From Calothrix brevissima NIES-22 (GTDB lineage: Bacteria > Cyanobacteriota > Cyanobacteriia > Cyanobacteriales > Nostocaceae), in assembly GCF_002367995.1 (NCBI RefSeq), contig NZ_AP018207.1:6274646-6338645 (forward strand): a DNA stretch of 64,000 bases, in the 5' to 3' direction. Below, in pieces: positions 16,518 to 25,467 of this stretch (position 1 is the first letter of the stretch; each line of letters opens with the position of its first letter). Under the pieces are notes generated by a model that saw nothing but the letters and a program-made list of their open reading frames with translations, was not told the DNA's origin and searched no databases. The position numbers and the translations under genes are program-made.

Positions 16518-17396
16518 CTTTAAAGATTCTTGTGACAGGGTGGTAACTATATCTGATAATGGGCGATCGCGGTTGTTTTCTTCTGGTGTTTCTTTACCTA
16601 AAGAGGTTTCTTTGACTAGGCGGTAAACATCAGCTGCGCCTTGAAAAATCTTCTCGGTTAAATCTAAGGCTTGAAATGTGTCTGCAATCTCTTCCATTTC
16701 TCCAATCCATCGATGTGCTTTTGGTGTCATGGATGGCAGAGAACGAGTCAGTATTTTTGCTAGTTCTGGTTGGCTAGTCTTGACTTCATCCCACAATTCT
16801 TGATCTAAGTTGAGGCGATTGGCTGCAATGAGTAATTCTGTGCCAATTGCTGTCAGTCCTTTTGTGAGGGCTGCGTAGGACATCTTTAACCCAGAAGCTT
16901 TACCAATTTCATCGCCAATCACTCTAATATCTAAGCCATAATCGCGCAGTTGTTGGAGTTCTACAGCCTGTTTTCCTGATGCATAGATGCGGGTACGATT
17001 GGGAACTCGTGGAGGCGGGCCAATTATTGATGCATCGACAAATTGTCCGCCCTGTGATTCGATGATTTGGGCAATATTTTTGACTTTCTGGGGTGATATG
17101 GCATTGGCATCGACATATAAAATATTCTTACCGACATTGCCTATTACCTCAGCTACTTGGCTTGCAGCTTCAGTGGCGGCGGCGGGAACTAGAACTGATA
17201 GCACAATATCTGATTCAATTACTAGTTGTTTAATTGAACCGACATCTTGAACATTAGCGGCGGTTGCTAATTGTCGAGTGCGATCGCTCCGATTGTCTAA
17301 AGCAGCAATTGTCTTTAATCCATGACGATTGAGTACAGATGCGATCGCCTGTCCCATGTCACCAGGACTTAAAATACCAACAGTTTGTATTTGCAT
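16509..17396 (-). CDS. NAD(P)-binding dehydrogenase with C-terminal DUF1932 (6-phosphogluconate DH-like)
   Basis: 295 residues. The N-terminal Rossmann fold reads VGILSPGDMGQAIASVLNRHG; the serine-proline variant G-I-L-S-P-G-D-M-G of the G-x-G-x-x-G turn is common in this family. It is followed by ALDNRSDRT and by SDIVLSVLVPA and VDANAISPQ, as in the 6PGDH/3-hydroxyisobutyrate group. The second half (about 165-270) is helical with GLKMSYAALTKGLTAIGTELLIAA, the DUF1932 region that replaces the usual catalytic helical domain. K188-like lysine in LKMSYAALTKG corresponds to the catalytic lysine area. Substrate is unknown, probably a beta-hydroxy acid. The extreme C-terminus (SQESLKSQ) is encoded within the heptamer repeat zone. 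Confidence 0.82.
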   Translation of the reverse strand: MQIQTVGILSPGDMGQAIASVLNRHGLKTIAALDNRSDRTRQLATAANVQDVGSIKQLVIESDIVLSVLVPAAATEAASQVAEVIGNVGKNILYVDANAISPQKVKNIAQIIESQGGQFVDASIIGPPPRVPNRTRIYASGKQAVELQQLRDYGLDIRVIGDEIGKASGLKMSYAALTKGLTAIGTELLIAANRLNLDQELWDEVKTSQPELAKILTRSLPSMTPKAHRWIGEMEEIADTFQALDLTEKIFQGAADVYRLVKETSLGKETPEENNRDRPLSDIVTTLSQESLKSQ

Positions 17397-17586
17397 GGAA
17401 GCTTAATTCCAAAATGCTGCGCAATAAGTACTGATGCGCGTATGTCGCAACCAGTACTCTTTGTTCAGCATGGGTTTGGAGATTGAGTTATGAAATAAAA
17501 TACGGTAAATTGATTGAATTACCGTACTTTAGCTCTAAACAGAAAACTATCACAAATTGTTCTGAGAAAGCAAGTGTTCAATTACA

Positions 17587-18198
17587 GTGAAAACGAGACT
17601 TAGACTAGCCGATAAACGAGATGCATCACAAATGCTGGCAATTTATGCGCCAATTGTCCGCGAAACGACGATTTCTTTTGAGTTAGAACCACCAAGCGAA
17701 GTTGAGTTTCAACAGAGGATCGAAAGTTACCAACAGCAGATGCCTTGGTTAGTTTGCGAAATTAATGGTGAGATTGTCGGCTATGCTTATGCTAGTCCTT
17801 ATCGTACCCGTGCAGCCTATCAATGGTCTGTAGAATCTTCCGTATACGTCGGTGAAAAATATCGCCGCCAAAGAATTGCTAAAGCCTTATATACGGGACT
17901 GTTGAAGTTACTACAACTACAAGGATTTTATAACGTAGTGGCAGCGATCGCTTTACCCAATCCAGCCAGTGTAGCTTTACATGAAGCTATTGGTTTTGTG
18001 TCTGTTGGAGTCTTTCACCGAGTTGGGTTTAAATTTGGTAAGTGGCTTGATATCGGATTTTGGCAATTATCTCTCCAACCAGAACAATCTTTTTTAACTG
18101 ATGGCGACAGTACACAACCTATTAATCCACCACTTCCCCTATCAGCAATCCAAAACTCACCTTTGTGGGATCAAGCATTAACAACAGGATATCAGTAA
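17587..18198 (+). CDS. GNAT acetyltransferase, phosphinothricin acetyltransferase (Pat/Bar)-like
   Basis: 203 residues, GTG start at 17587. Pattern of the Pat family: LRLADKRDASQMLAIYAPIVRETTISFELEPPS at the start (IYAPIV..T..SFE is characteristic), PWLVCEINGEIVGYAYASPYRTRAAYQWSVESSVYV (strand pair preceding the CoA site), RRQRIAKALYTGLL (acetyl-CoA loop with R/Q-R-x-x-A/G) and ALPNPASVALHEAIGFVSVGVFHRVGFKFGKWLDIGFWQL. Family members N-acetylate glutamate analogues, methionine sulfoximine or related amino acids. A roughly 25-residue Pro/Thr-rich tail is added at the C-terminus. It is transcribed divergently from the DUF1932 gene. Confidence 0.85.
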   Translation: MKTRLRLADKRDASQMLAIYAPIVRETTISFELEPPSEVEFQQRIESYQQQMPWLVCEINGEIVGYAYASPYRTRAAYQWSVESSVYVGEKYRRQRIAKALYTGLLKLLQLQGFYNVVAAIALPNPASVALHEAIGFVSVGVFHRVGFKFGKWLDIGFWQLSLQPEQSFLTDGDSTQPINPPLPLSAIQNSPLWDQALTTGYQ

Positions 18199-18272
18199 CA
18201 CTCTGCGGATCTCTGCGCGAACTTTGCGTTCCTTTACGTTAAAAAACCTTGCTTTCAAAAAACACCTAAAAT

Positions 18273-18617
18273 ATGTCAGAAATCACTAACCTCTCTGCAT
18301 CTCAACTAATTTCACTATACCGCGATCGCCAATTATCACCAGTTGAAGTCACCAAAACCGCCCTAGAAAGAATCGATACTTACAACAGCTTAGTTAACGC
18401 CTTTGCGATCGTAGATGAAAACACAGCTCTTGCTGAAGCTCAAGCCTCAGAAGTGCGTTGGTTAAACGGTAATCCCCTGAGCTTTGTAGATGGAATACCC
18501 TTTACAGCCAAAGATTTATTGTTAACTAAAGGTTTACCCACACGCCGAGGAAGTAAAGCAATTAACGCCAATCAACCTTGGGAAGAAGATGCACCAGCAG
18601 TAGCCCGGTTACGAGTA
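18273..18617 (+). pseudogene. Amidase-signature enzyme, 5' fragment only
   Basis: The frame starts MSEITNLSASQLISLYRDRQLSPVEVTKTALERI and runs through VDGIPFTAKDLLLTKGLPTRRGSKA, the segment with the Lys (of PFTAKD) of the amidase-signature Ser-Ser-Lys triad. It then stops resembling an amidase after EEDAPAVARLR near 18615. From there the frame reads meaningless residues to a stop at 18698, because the DNA is now the antisense of a HAD gene. Only about 115 of some 450-480 residues remain; the catalytic serines are lost. The AtzH/HpxZ-like gene at 8381 could be a former partner of such an amidase. Confidence 0.82.
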
Positions 18618-18748
18618 TATGATGCCCAGTCGCTTGATATTTCCGAGACAGCAAATACTTCAGACAACGCCTGTAAATATGATTCATTATCCAGGTGATT
18701 GGACTCAGTCAGAGTGCCATCAATATCAAACATTACTAATTTCACCAT
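18618..18748 (-). pseudogene. HAD-family hydrolase, 5' fragment only
   Basis: On the minus strand an intact start (ATG 18748, preceded by GGTGAAT) gives MVKLVMFDIDGTLTESNHL (HAD motif I with FDIDGTLT), then ESYLQALSEVFAVSEISSDWASYT, typical of small HAD phosphatases. After that the sequence runs into antisense of the amidase fragment (RNRATAG...). About 43 of the usual 210-230 residues are left. The join with the amidase lies within about 18612-18622. Confidence 0.8.
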
Positions 18749-19029
18749 ATTCACCGCAACGCATCGCTAATCAATTAGCATTTGTGAAATCTATGCTGAA
18801 TATACAAAAGTTTGATAGATAAAGTGCCATTTTGGAATTTACATTACTTGTGTTCTGTTGATGGACATGAGATGCTAATTTATATTAAGTACGTTTAACC
18901 GATAAATTTACAGTATTTTATTTGCGAAGGCAGATAAAAATAAGTTTGTGCAGCCTGTAATCAAGGATGCACTAGAAATTATTTTGCAGAATTACACAAT
19001 ATTTGTGTGAGATATTTAGGAGTGCGAAC

Positions 19030-19995
19030 ATGAATTTAAAATATTTCTTGTCCAGGTTAAAAAAACCTAAGTTAAAGCCTAAAATTTTTGCTGTATTAGC
19101 AATATTTTTTGCGGCATTTTTGATTCCTTTATTACCATTATCAGCATTTTCAGCCAACCCTAGCGCTAAAATTCAGTTTGTTTCGCCTAATTGGCTGGCA
19201 GAAAATTCTCAAGATAAAAATTTACGAATTTTAGATGTCAGGAATTTTCCTCTCGACTATATAGAGGGACATTTATCTGGTGCTGTAAATATCGCTGATA
19301 CTGCTTTTCGCGGCCCCAGAGAAGGTTTACCAGTACAGTATTGGAATAACGAAAAGTTAGGACAAATCTTTGCCAATTCAGGAATAACAAATAATAGCCG
19401 CGTGCTTGTATATTCAGATGGTAGAGATGTTTTAGGCGCAACAATGGTTGCTTATTTACTAGAACGTTCTGGATTAAAAGATATCGCTGTCTTAGATGGT
19501 GGCTACACAGGTTATAAAGCTGCTAACAATGTCACCAAAGAATTTCCGCAATATAAAGTTGGTAAATTTCAAGTCAAAGATAACCCTTCAGTTCGGGTCA
19601 GTTTAAATGATGTGAAAAAACTGATTGGTAAACCAGGAGTGACATTTATCGATCCTCGTCCTGAAAAGTTATTCCGAGGTGAAGAAAATATTTGGATACG
19701 CAACGGACATATTCCAGGGGCGCGGAATATTCCTTGGTTAACATTTATGGATGCTCAGAATCCTCACAAATTAAAGTCATTAGATGAGATTAAGAAAATC
19801 CTCGCTGATAAAAAGATTGACCCCAAAAATGATATTATTGTTTCTTGTAGCACTGGACGAGAAGCAACATTACAATATGTCGTCTTAAAGCATCTTCTGG
19901 GATATCCAAAAGTCAGAATTTATGAAGGTTCTTGGACAGAATATAGCGCCCAAAAAGATTTACCAGTAGCTACTGGAGATGAGAAATTAACCTAA
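19030..19995 (+). CDS. Exported sulfurtransferase with two rhodanese domains
   Basis: 321 residues. ATG 19030 is chosen over an upstream TTG frame because AGGAG precedes it. An N-terminal hydrophobic stretch (KPKIFAVLAIFFAAFLIPLLPLSAFSA) is a signal peptide or anchor, so the enzyme is periplasmic or membrane-attached. Rhodanese domain 1 (about 45-165) has LRILDVRNFPLDYIEGHLSGAVNI, but its active-site loop is SDGRDVLG, with no cysteine. Domain 2 (about 180-320) has IDPRPEKLF...GHIPGARNIPW and the active loop CSTGREA with C273. Such proteins transfer sulfane sulfur, classically from thiosulfate to cyanide or thiols. It is followed 20 bp later by a small secreted-protein frame. The exact acceptor is unknown. 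Confidence 0.88.
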   Translation: MNLKYFLSRLKKPKLKPKIFAVLAIFFAAFLIPLLPLSAFSANPSAKIQFVSPNWLAENSQDKNLRILDVRNFPLDYIEGHLSGAVNIADTAFRGPREGLPVQYWNNEKLGQIFANSGITNNSRVLVYSDGRDVLGATMVAYLLERSGLKDIAVLDGGYTGYKAANNVTKEFPQYKVGKFQVKDNPSVRVSLNDVKKLIGKPGVTFIDPRPEKLFRGEENIWIRNGHIPGARNIPWLTFMDAQNPHKLKSLDEIKKILADKKIDPKNDIIVSCSTGREATLQYVVLKHLLGYPKVRIYEGSWTEYSAQKDLPVATGDEKLT

Positions 19996-20015
19996 TACTA
20001 AATCAAGAGAAATCC

Positions 20016-20177
20016 ATGAAATATGCAATTTTGTTAATTGCAGCATCTCTCATAACATTCTGCCCCATAGCAGATGTATTTGCAGCTAACAATCCTACTC
20101 AAGATAACTTAGTTAGCTGTAGAAGAAGTAAAGATCAGCCTCCAGAAAGTTCTACAAGCGATCGCTCTGGCGCTTAG
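20016..20177 (+). CDS. Small predicted secreted protein (53 aa)
   Basis: ATG 20016 to TAG 20175-20177. The product begins MKYAILLIAASLITFCPIAD and has a classical signal peptide: Lys, hydrophobic core, and VFA-A as a likely signal peptidase site near residue 23-24. A short polar mature region of about 30 residues has one Cys. It follows the rhodanese gene by 20 bp and is followed by a terminator hairpin at 20258-20288, consistent with a two-gene transcript. No known family recognised. The end falls on a GCGATCGC site, so truncation by sequence change is possible. Confidence 0.5.
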   Translation: MKYAILLIAASLITFCPIADVFAANNPTQDNLVSCRRSKDQPPESSTSDRSGA

Positions 20178-20257
20178 TATAGTATTTGACCAGTTCATAA
20201 CGAATTAAATTTAGCAATACTCTGCTAACAGGTGTACTGACTCTGTGTACCCACCAA

Positions 20258-20288
20258 AATAAGAGCGGCGGTTTCCGTCGCTCTTATT
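20258..20288 (+). terminator. Intrinsic terminator after the rhodanese/small-protein unit
   Basis: Stem aataagagcg (20258-20267) and cgctcttatt (20279-20288), extended inward by cgg/ccg around a ttt loop, then a T-rich run (ttctttgtaatttt). It separates this unit from the helicase gene. The remaining 20289-20465 is AT-rich and presumably carries the helicase promoter. Confidence 0.75.
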
Positions 20289-20465
20289 TCTTTGTAATTT
20301 TAACAAGATTACGAAACACCCCATATAAATTTGCTTGTCTTAATGCATAATCGGAAAATTTTTGCATCATGATGTAGATAGATTATACATTTCAAGTATT
20401 TTTTGATAGTAAGTAAAAGGTTAGTATAATATTGGACAGTAGGCTTATTTACGAGAAAAGCGAGT

Positions 20466-23400
20466 ATGCGACAGTCAGCTTCTAGTTCTCAACAAAACCT
20501 TGCTCAAAAAATTGCAAAGTGGAAAGCTGGACTGGCTGACTTGGGAAAACGAAATCCTCTCATCAAATTTCGGCAAGATAGCCCTCGAATTTTAGAAATT
20601 CTCACAGAGGAACCAGATGTTCTCTTCAACAGTCTTACAGAAGAGAAAAAATCGCTACATTTTAAAATCGTTGATAGCGAATATCAAGATATTATTCAGT
20701 CGAGAAAAACGAAAGCATTACCATCTGAGAAATATCCTCTTGAGTTAATTACTCGTCAAATAGGTAACGAGCAACTGAAACGGCTGAAAAAATTGCGTGC
20801 TGAAGCGCGAAAATCATTTGAAGAAAGAGGAGTCAACAGCCTATTTCTGGCGTTTGGAACATTAACTTGGTACGACAAAGATAAGCCAGATGATGCTTTA
20901 CTTTCTCCCCTAATTTTGGTTCCTGTGCAATTGATTAAGGAACAAAGGCGAGATATCTACAAAATATCTATTTTAGAGGAAGATATTGCACTCAATCCAA
21001 CTTTGGCACAAAAGTTAAATCAAACTTTTGGAATTGACTTTCCAGAGAGTGAATCTTTACAGGGAATAAGCTACAGTGAATTGATGTCTCTGATTCGCAC
21101 TCTCCTCGCAGAGCAAACTACATGGCAAATCCAAGAGACTATATTTCTCTCTTTATTTTCTTATGCAAAGGCTGCAATGGTTCGGGACATCATTGAAAAT
21201 GAAGCTCGAATTTTTTCCCATCACATTTTGCAAGCAATCAGCGGTGATTTAAGTACATACCAATCTACTTATAAAGAGCCGCTGCCTGCATCTGCACTTG
21301 ATGCACAAATTAAACCTGAGCGAATATTTCAAATTCTTGATGCTGATTCTAGCCAGCAAGTTGTGATTGAAGCAGCAAAAGCTGGTTCTAGCTTTGTAGT
21401 TCAAGGCCCCCCAGGAACAGGTAAAAGTCAAACTATTGTAAATATGATTGCTGAACTGGTTGGTGATGGCAAATCAGTTTTATTAGTTGCAGAAAAAGAT
21501 ACAGCTCTAGGTGTTGTGTACAAGCGTATGGCTGAGTGTGGGCTAGCCCATTTGTGCCTAAATCTCCACCATAGCAGCACAACAGACAAACGAGAACTAG
21601 TTAATGATTTATCGCAAACTATTGCTTATCTTGGACAAATTAATGATCCACAAAACCAATATCTTTTATTTGAACAACTTGTTTCTACTCGTCAATCTAT
21701 AAATTCATATCTTAAAAGTTTACATACTAAAGAACAGCCTCTAGATAAATCACCATTTGAGATGTTTGGTGAGCTTTTGAAAAAACAACGTGAAGGATTA
21801 CCTAGCTTAAAGCTTGTATTTCCTAACTTTCATGAATGGAATACAACTAGATTGCAAGAAGCAAAATCTTTATTAAATGAATTAGCAAGATTTTTGCCTT
21901 TTTTTAAAGGAGAAAGAACAACTATTTGGTCAAAGAGTTCTCTTGAAACTTATTCCTACGAGCTTGAATTGCAAATTAGAGGTCAAATAGAGGAATTTCA
22001 GCAAGCGTTTAGTGAAATTCAAAATATTAATCAACAATTAACAACAATTTTTAAAATTCAACCTTTACAAAATTTAGAATCTCTGGAGACATACTATCCA
22101 GCCTTAACCCACATACTAAATGCTGCATCTAATCTGCCTGAAAATTGGGTTAATGTAGATATTTCAACTGCTCAGAATGCTTTTGGTATTCTGCAAAGGG
22201 ACGTTCAAGAGATTGAAATAAATAAGCTTTCGGCAGAAGCAGAAAATCTATTGAGTCGGCTTTCTTCCTTTCTCCCATTTTTAAGAGGAGAGCAAACAAC
22301 TGTTTGGGTAAAAAGCAGCTTAAAATCTTGTTCTGAAAGCTTGGAATTAGAGATAAATCATAAAATCAATAAATTTCTACAAGGGATTTCTTTAATTCAA
22401 ACAGCTAGCCAACAGCTTCAAATGCTGCTGAGAATTCACCCTTTATCCAATTTAGAAAATGTAGAAGCTTGCTTTCCTGTACTTGAACATATATTGAATG
22501 CCCCCTCTAATCTACCAATAAACTGGACAACATGGGAGATTTCAAATGTTAAAAATGCCTTTAATAAGCTGAAATTAGATGTTCAATTTTTACAAGAAAA
22601 TGAGCCTAGTATAAAACAGAATTATTATCCTGAATTATTTTCCTCAGAATTAACAGCTTTAGCTAATAGATATCAACAATATAGTCGTTTTTGGTTTATT
22701 AGAATTTTTAATTCCAGATACAGGCGAGATATCAAGCGTTTGAAAGAGCTAAGTATTCACAAGGCGCAGGTTTCCCACAACCAATTAAAACGTGATTTGG
22801 CAAAAGCAGTTCAAATACAAGCTGCAAGAAACGAACTATATCAAAGCAATTATCCAGCCTGTCAAATTTTTGGCTCTCTATTTAACCCGGAAATTTCTAG
22901 TGAAGTAGAACTAAAGCCGATTGAACAAGCTTTAAGTTGGTTAATTACATTACAAGATTATTCGCTTCGTGCTGATTACGTCCAGCGCGTTATAAATTCT
23001 CCCTCGGCACGCAGCGAATTAACTGAATTAGTAAAGAAACTTGAATCCTTTAGTGAAGATATTCTGCGAGGTTTAGATTTCCTATTTCTGTATTTTAATA
23101 AAACTGATGTTATTGGGCAATGTGTGCCTCACAATCAAATTTTATTTACCGAACTAGCAACGTTTTTAAGTCTAGCTCAATCTGACTTGTCTCACCTCCG
23201 AGAATGGTTTATCTACAAAGAAAGTTATGAAAAACTTGAAAATCTCGGAGCTAAAAAGTTTATAGAGGCTTTGCGAGATAATCAACCTAATCCTATTGAG
23301 TCTGTGCGAAATCGGTTAGAACAAATTGATTACTTACCTCGTCAGGTTTTTGGGTTTTTATTTAAACCAGAAGTTTCTAGCGAAGCAGAGTTGAAACCGA

Positions 23401-25391
23401 TTGAACAAGCTTTGAGTTGGCTGACTGGTTTGCAACGGTATTCACTTCCTGCTGATTCTGTTCAGCGCATTTTAAATGCTCCCTCTGAACGGCGCAAATT
23501 GGCTGAATTAGTTAAGAAATATGAAATAAATCATAACCATATCAAGCAAGGACTTGATTTTCTACTATCACGCTTTGATGAAAGTGAAATTACAAGTTCT
23601 TACTTACCTCCTAATCAAATTTCCTTCAGTGAAATAGAAGCCTTTTTGAACTTAGCTCAATCAGAATTGCCTTATTTCCAAGAATGGCTGACTTATAAAG
23701 AAACTTATCAGCAACTTGAAAAGCTGGGAACTAACAAATTTTTAAATGCCTTACGTGAAAACCAAATAGATTCTCAGCAGTGGTTCTCAATTTTGGAAAA
23801 GCTGATTTTTCAAACTTGTCTTGATGCAATTCTTGCCAGAAAACCTGAGTTGAAGAATTTTAATGTTGAAGTACACGAACGGTTAATCAACGATTTTGCT
23901 CAACTTGACTATAATCAACTATATGTTGCTAGAGAACGTTTAAAACAGCTTCAGGTGGAACGTTGGCAGCATTGCTCAAGAAATGCTTTGGTTCAAGCTG
24001 AGTTGCCAAATTTGAAAAGGGAAGCAAATAGGAGAAGCCGACGTTTACCTATACGTAAACTCCTCAACGACAAACAAAAGGGGATACCAAATTTAGTTAA
24101 AGCCTTAAAGCCTTGCTGGATGATGAGTCCGCTTTCAGTTAGCCAATATATCGATGCAGATGTAGTTCATTTTGATGTCCTTATTTTTGATGAAGCCTCC
24201 CAGCTTCGGACAGAAGATGTAGTTCCTGCCATTATTCGTTCTAATCAAGTCATTGTGATTGGAGACGAACAACAACTTCCTCCCACATCATTCTTTTCAA
24301 CCGGCAAAGACACTGAAGAAGATGAGGATAATGAGGAGGATGAAAGCTATGAAAGCGTTTTGAAAGAATGTTCAAAGTTTATGCCTGGAGGATATACGCT
24401 GAAATGGCATTATCGCAGCCAAGATGAGCGTTTGATTGCTTTCTCCAATCATCATTTTTATAACGACGAATTAGTTACATTTCCAAACCCAGTTCAAAAT
24501 CCAGATTTGGGAGTGTGGTTTAAGCACGTTCCTGATGGTGTTTACGATCGCGGCGGACGCACAGATAATAGACGTGAGGCTCAAGTAGTTGCTCAGTTAG
24601 CGTTAGAGCATTTTCAACGGTTTCCCGAACAATCTCTTGGTATTATTGCTTTTAGCGAAGCCCAAGCGGATGCGATTCAGGAGCAAATTGAGATTTTAGG
24701 CAAAGAACATCCTGAGTTGGAGACATTTTGCAGCGATAATTCACCGCAATACTTTCTTAAAGCACTGGAAAACGTCCAGGGTGACGAGCGAGATGCAATT
24801 ATACTCAGCGTCGGCTATGCTCGTGATGATCAAGGTAAGCTTTTTCTCAACTTTGGCCCCTTGAATCGCCAAGGTGGAGAAAGACGGCTTAACGTAGCTG
24901 TAACGCGGGCAAAAAGTAAAATTACGCTGGTTTCTTCCATCCTAGCTGGTGACATTGATTTAACACGTTCTCAAAGTAAAGGTGCAAAAGCACTACGTGA
25001 TTACTTGGAATACGCAGCAAGTGGTGGAGAACAACTGCAAGGAAACTCTTACACGGATAAGCTTCATTTTGACTCGCCGTTTGAAGAAGATGTTTACCAT
25101 GCTTTAGTGCAGCAAGGATACACTATCCGCACTCAAGTGGGATGCTCAGGATATCGGATTGACCTTGCCGTAGTCAATAACAATCGCCCAGGAGAGTTTT
25201 TACTAGGAATTGAGTGTGATGGTGCATCTTACCATAGTTCACCGACTGCCAGAGATCGCGATCGCCTCAGACAACAGGTGCTAGAAAGGCTAGGTTGGAA
25301 AATTTACCGGATTTGGTCAACAGACTGGTTTCGTAATAAACCTAATCAAGTGCGTCTGTTGATAGAAAGAATCAAACAACTTGACAAATAA
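20466..25391 (+). CDS. Large DUF4011-type SF1 helicase with C-terminal Vsr/DUF559-like nuclease domain
   Basis: 1641 residues, cytoplasmic. The N-terminal 1-300 region (WKAGLADLGKRNPLIKF, then LILVPVQLIKE) matches the domain found before such helicases. Walker A is GPPGTGKS (314-321, K320). Walker B is FDVLIFDEASQL (D1242, E1243), with GDEQQLPPTSFF as motif III, and late motifs include WHYRSQDERLIAFSN, NVQGDERDAIILSVGY and RRLNVAVTRAKSK. Between motifs I and II lies an insert of over 900 residues with two internal duplications (about 473-590/598-715 and about 797-950/957-1110). The C-terminal domain (about 1535-1641) has SPFEEDVYHAL, GYRIDLAVV and GIECDGASYHSS, a PD-(D/E)xK-like Vsr/DUF559 nuclease. 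It probably processes nucleic acid; related proteins often sit in defence islands, but no partner gene is adjacent here. Confidence 0.88.
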   Translation: MRQSASSSQQNLAQKIAKWKAGLADLGKRNPLIKFRQDSPRILEILTEEPDVLFNSLTEEKKSLHFKIVDSEYQDIIQSRKTKALPSEKYPLELITRQIGNEQLKRLKKLRAEARKSFEERGVNSLFLAFGTLTWYDKDKPDDALLSPLILVPVQLIKEQRRDIYKISILEEDIALNPTLAQKLNQTFGIDFPESESLQGISYSELMSLIRTLLAEQTTWQIQETIFLSLFSYAKAAMVRDIIENEARIFSHHILQAISGDLSTYQSTYKEPLPASALDAQIKPERIFQILDADSSQQVVIEAAKAGSSFVVQGPPGTGKSQTIVNMIAELVGDGKSVLLVAEKDTALGVVYKRMAECGLAHLCLNLHHSSTTDKRELVNDLSQTIAYLGQINDPQNQYLLFEQLVSTRQSINSYLKSLHTKEQPLDKSPFEMFGELLKKQREGLPSLKLVFPNFHEWNTTRLQEAKSLLNELARFLPFFKGERTTIWSKSSLETYSYELELQIRGQIEEFQQAFSEIQNINQQLTTIFKIQPLQNLESLETYYPALTHILNAASNLPENWVNVDISTAQNAFGILQRDVQEIEINKLSAEAENLLSRLSSFLPFLRGEQTTVWVKSSLKSCSESLELEINHKINKFLQGISLIQTASQQLQMLLRIHPLSNLENVEACFPVLEHILNAPSNLPINWTTWEISNVKNAFNKLKLDVQFLQENEPSIKQNYYPELFSSELTALANRYQQYSRFWFIRIFNSRYRRDIKRLKELSIHKAQVSHNQLKRDLAKAVQIQAARNELYQSNYPACQIFGSLFNPEISSEVELKPIEQALSWLITLQDYSLRADYVQRVINSPSARSELTELVKKLESFSEDILRGLDFLFLYFNKTDVIGQCVPHNQILFTELATFLSLAQSDLSHLREWFIYKESYEKLENLGAKKFIEALRDNQPNPIESVRNRLEQIDYLPRQVFGFLFKPEVSSEAELKPIEQALSWLTGLQRYSLPADSVQRILNAPSERRKLAELVKKYEINHNHIKQGLDFLLSRFDESEITSSYLPPNQISFSEIEAFLNLAQSELPYFQEWLTYKETYQQLEKLGTNKFLNALRENQIDSQQWFSILEKLIFQTCLDAILARKPELKNFNVEVHERLINDFAQLDYNQLYVARERLKQLQVERWQHCSRNALVQAELPNLKREANRRSRRLPIRKLLNDKQKGIPNLVKALKPCWMMSPLSVSQYIDADVVHFDVLIFDEASQLRTEDVVPAIIRSNQVIVIGDEQQLPPTSFFSTGKDTEEDEDNEEDESYESVLKECSKFMPGGYTLKWHYRSQDERLIAFSNHHFYNDELVTFPNPVQNPDLGVWFKHVPDGVYDRGGRTDNRREAQVVAQLALEHFQRFPEQSLGIIAFSEAQADAIQEQIEILGKEHPELETFCSDNSPQYFLKALENVQGDERDAIILSVGYARDDQGKLFLNFGPLNRQGGERRLNVAVTRAKSKITLVSSILAGDIDLTRSQSKGAKALRDYLEYAASGGEQLQGNSYTDKLHFDSPFEEDVYHALVQQGYTIRTQVGCSGYRIDLAVVNNNRPGEFLLGIECDGASYHSSPTARDRDRLRQQVLERLGWKIYRIWSTDWFRNKPNQVRLLIERIKQLDK

Positions 25392-25402
25392 TCATTTGGT
25401 TA

Positions 25403-25426
25403 AGGGGGAAAGGGGAAAAGGGAAAG
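25403..25426 (+). other. G-rich purine tract after the helicase stop codon
   Basis: The sense strand reads ggggg-aaa-gggg-aaaa-ggg-aaag about 12 bp after TAA. It parallels the G-rich 3' tracts found after several minus-strand genes. Copies of the 7-mer STRR (caatgcc) follow at 25434-25462. Confidence 0.5.
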
Positions 25427-25467
25427 TTTATACCAATGCCCAATGCCCCATCCTCCATGCCCCAAAA

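Noticed and set aside
18619..18822. 67-codon plus-strand frame after the amidase fragment
   Set aside because: Antisense to the HAD fragment for most of its length; the last 25 residues are unremarkable.
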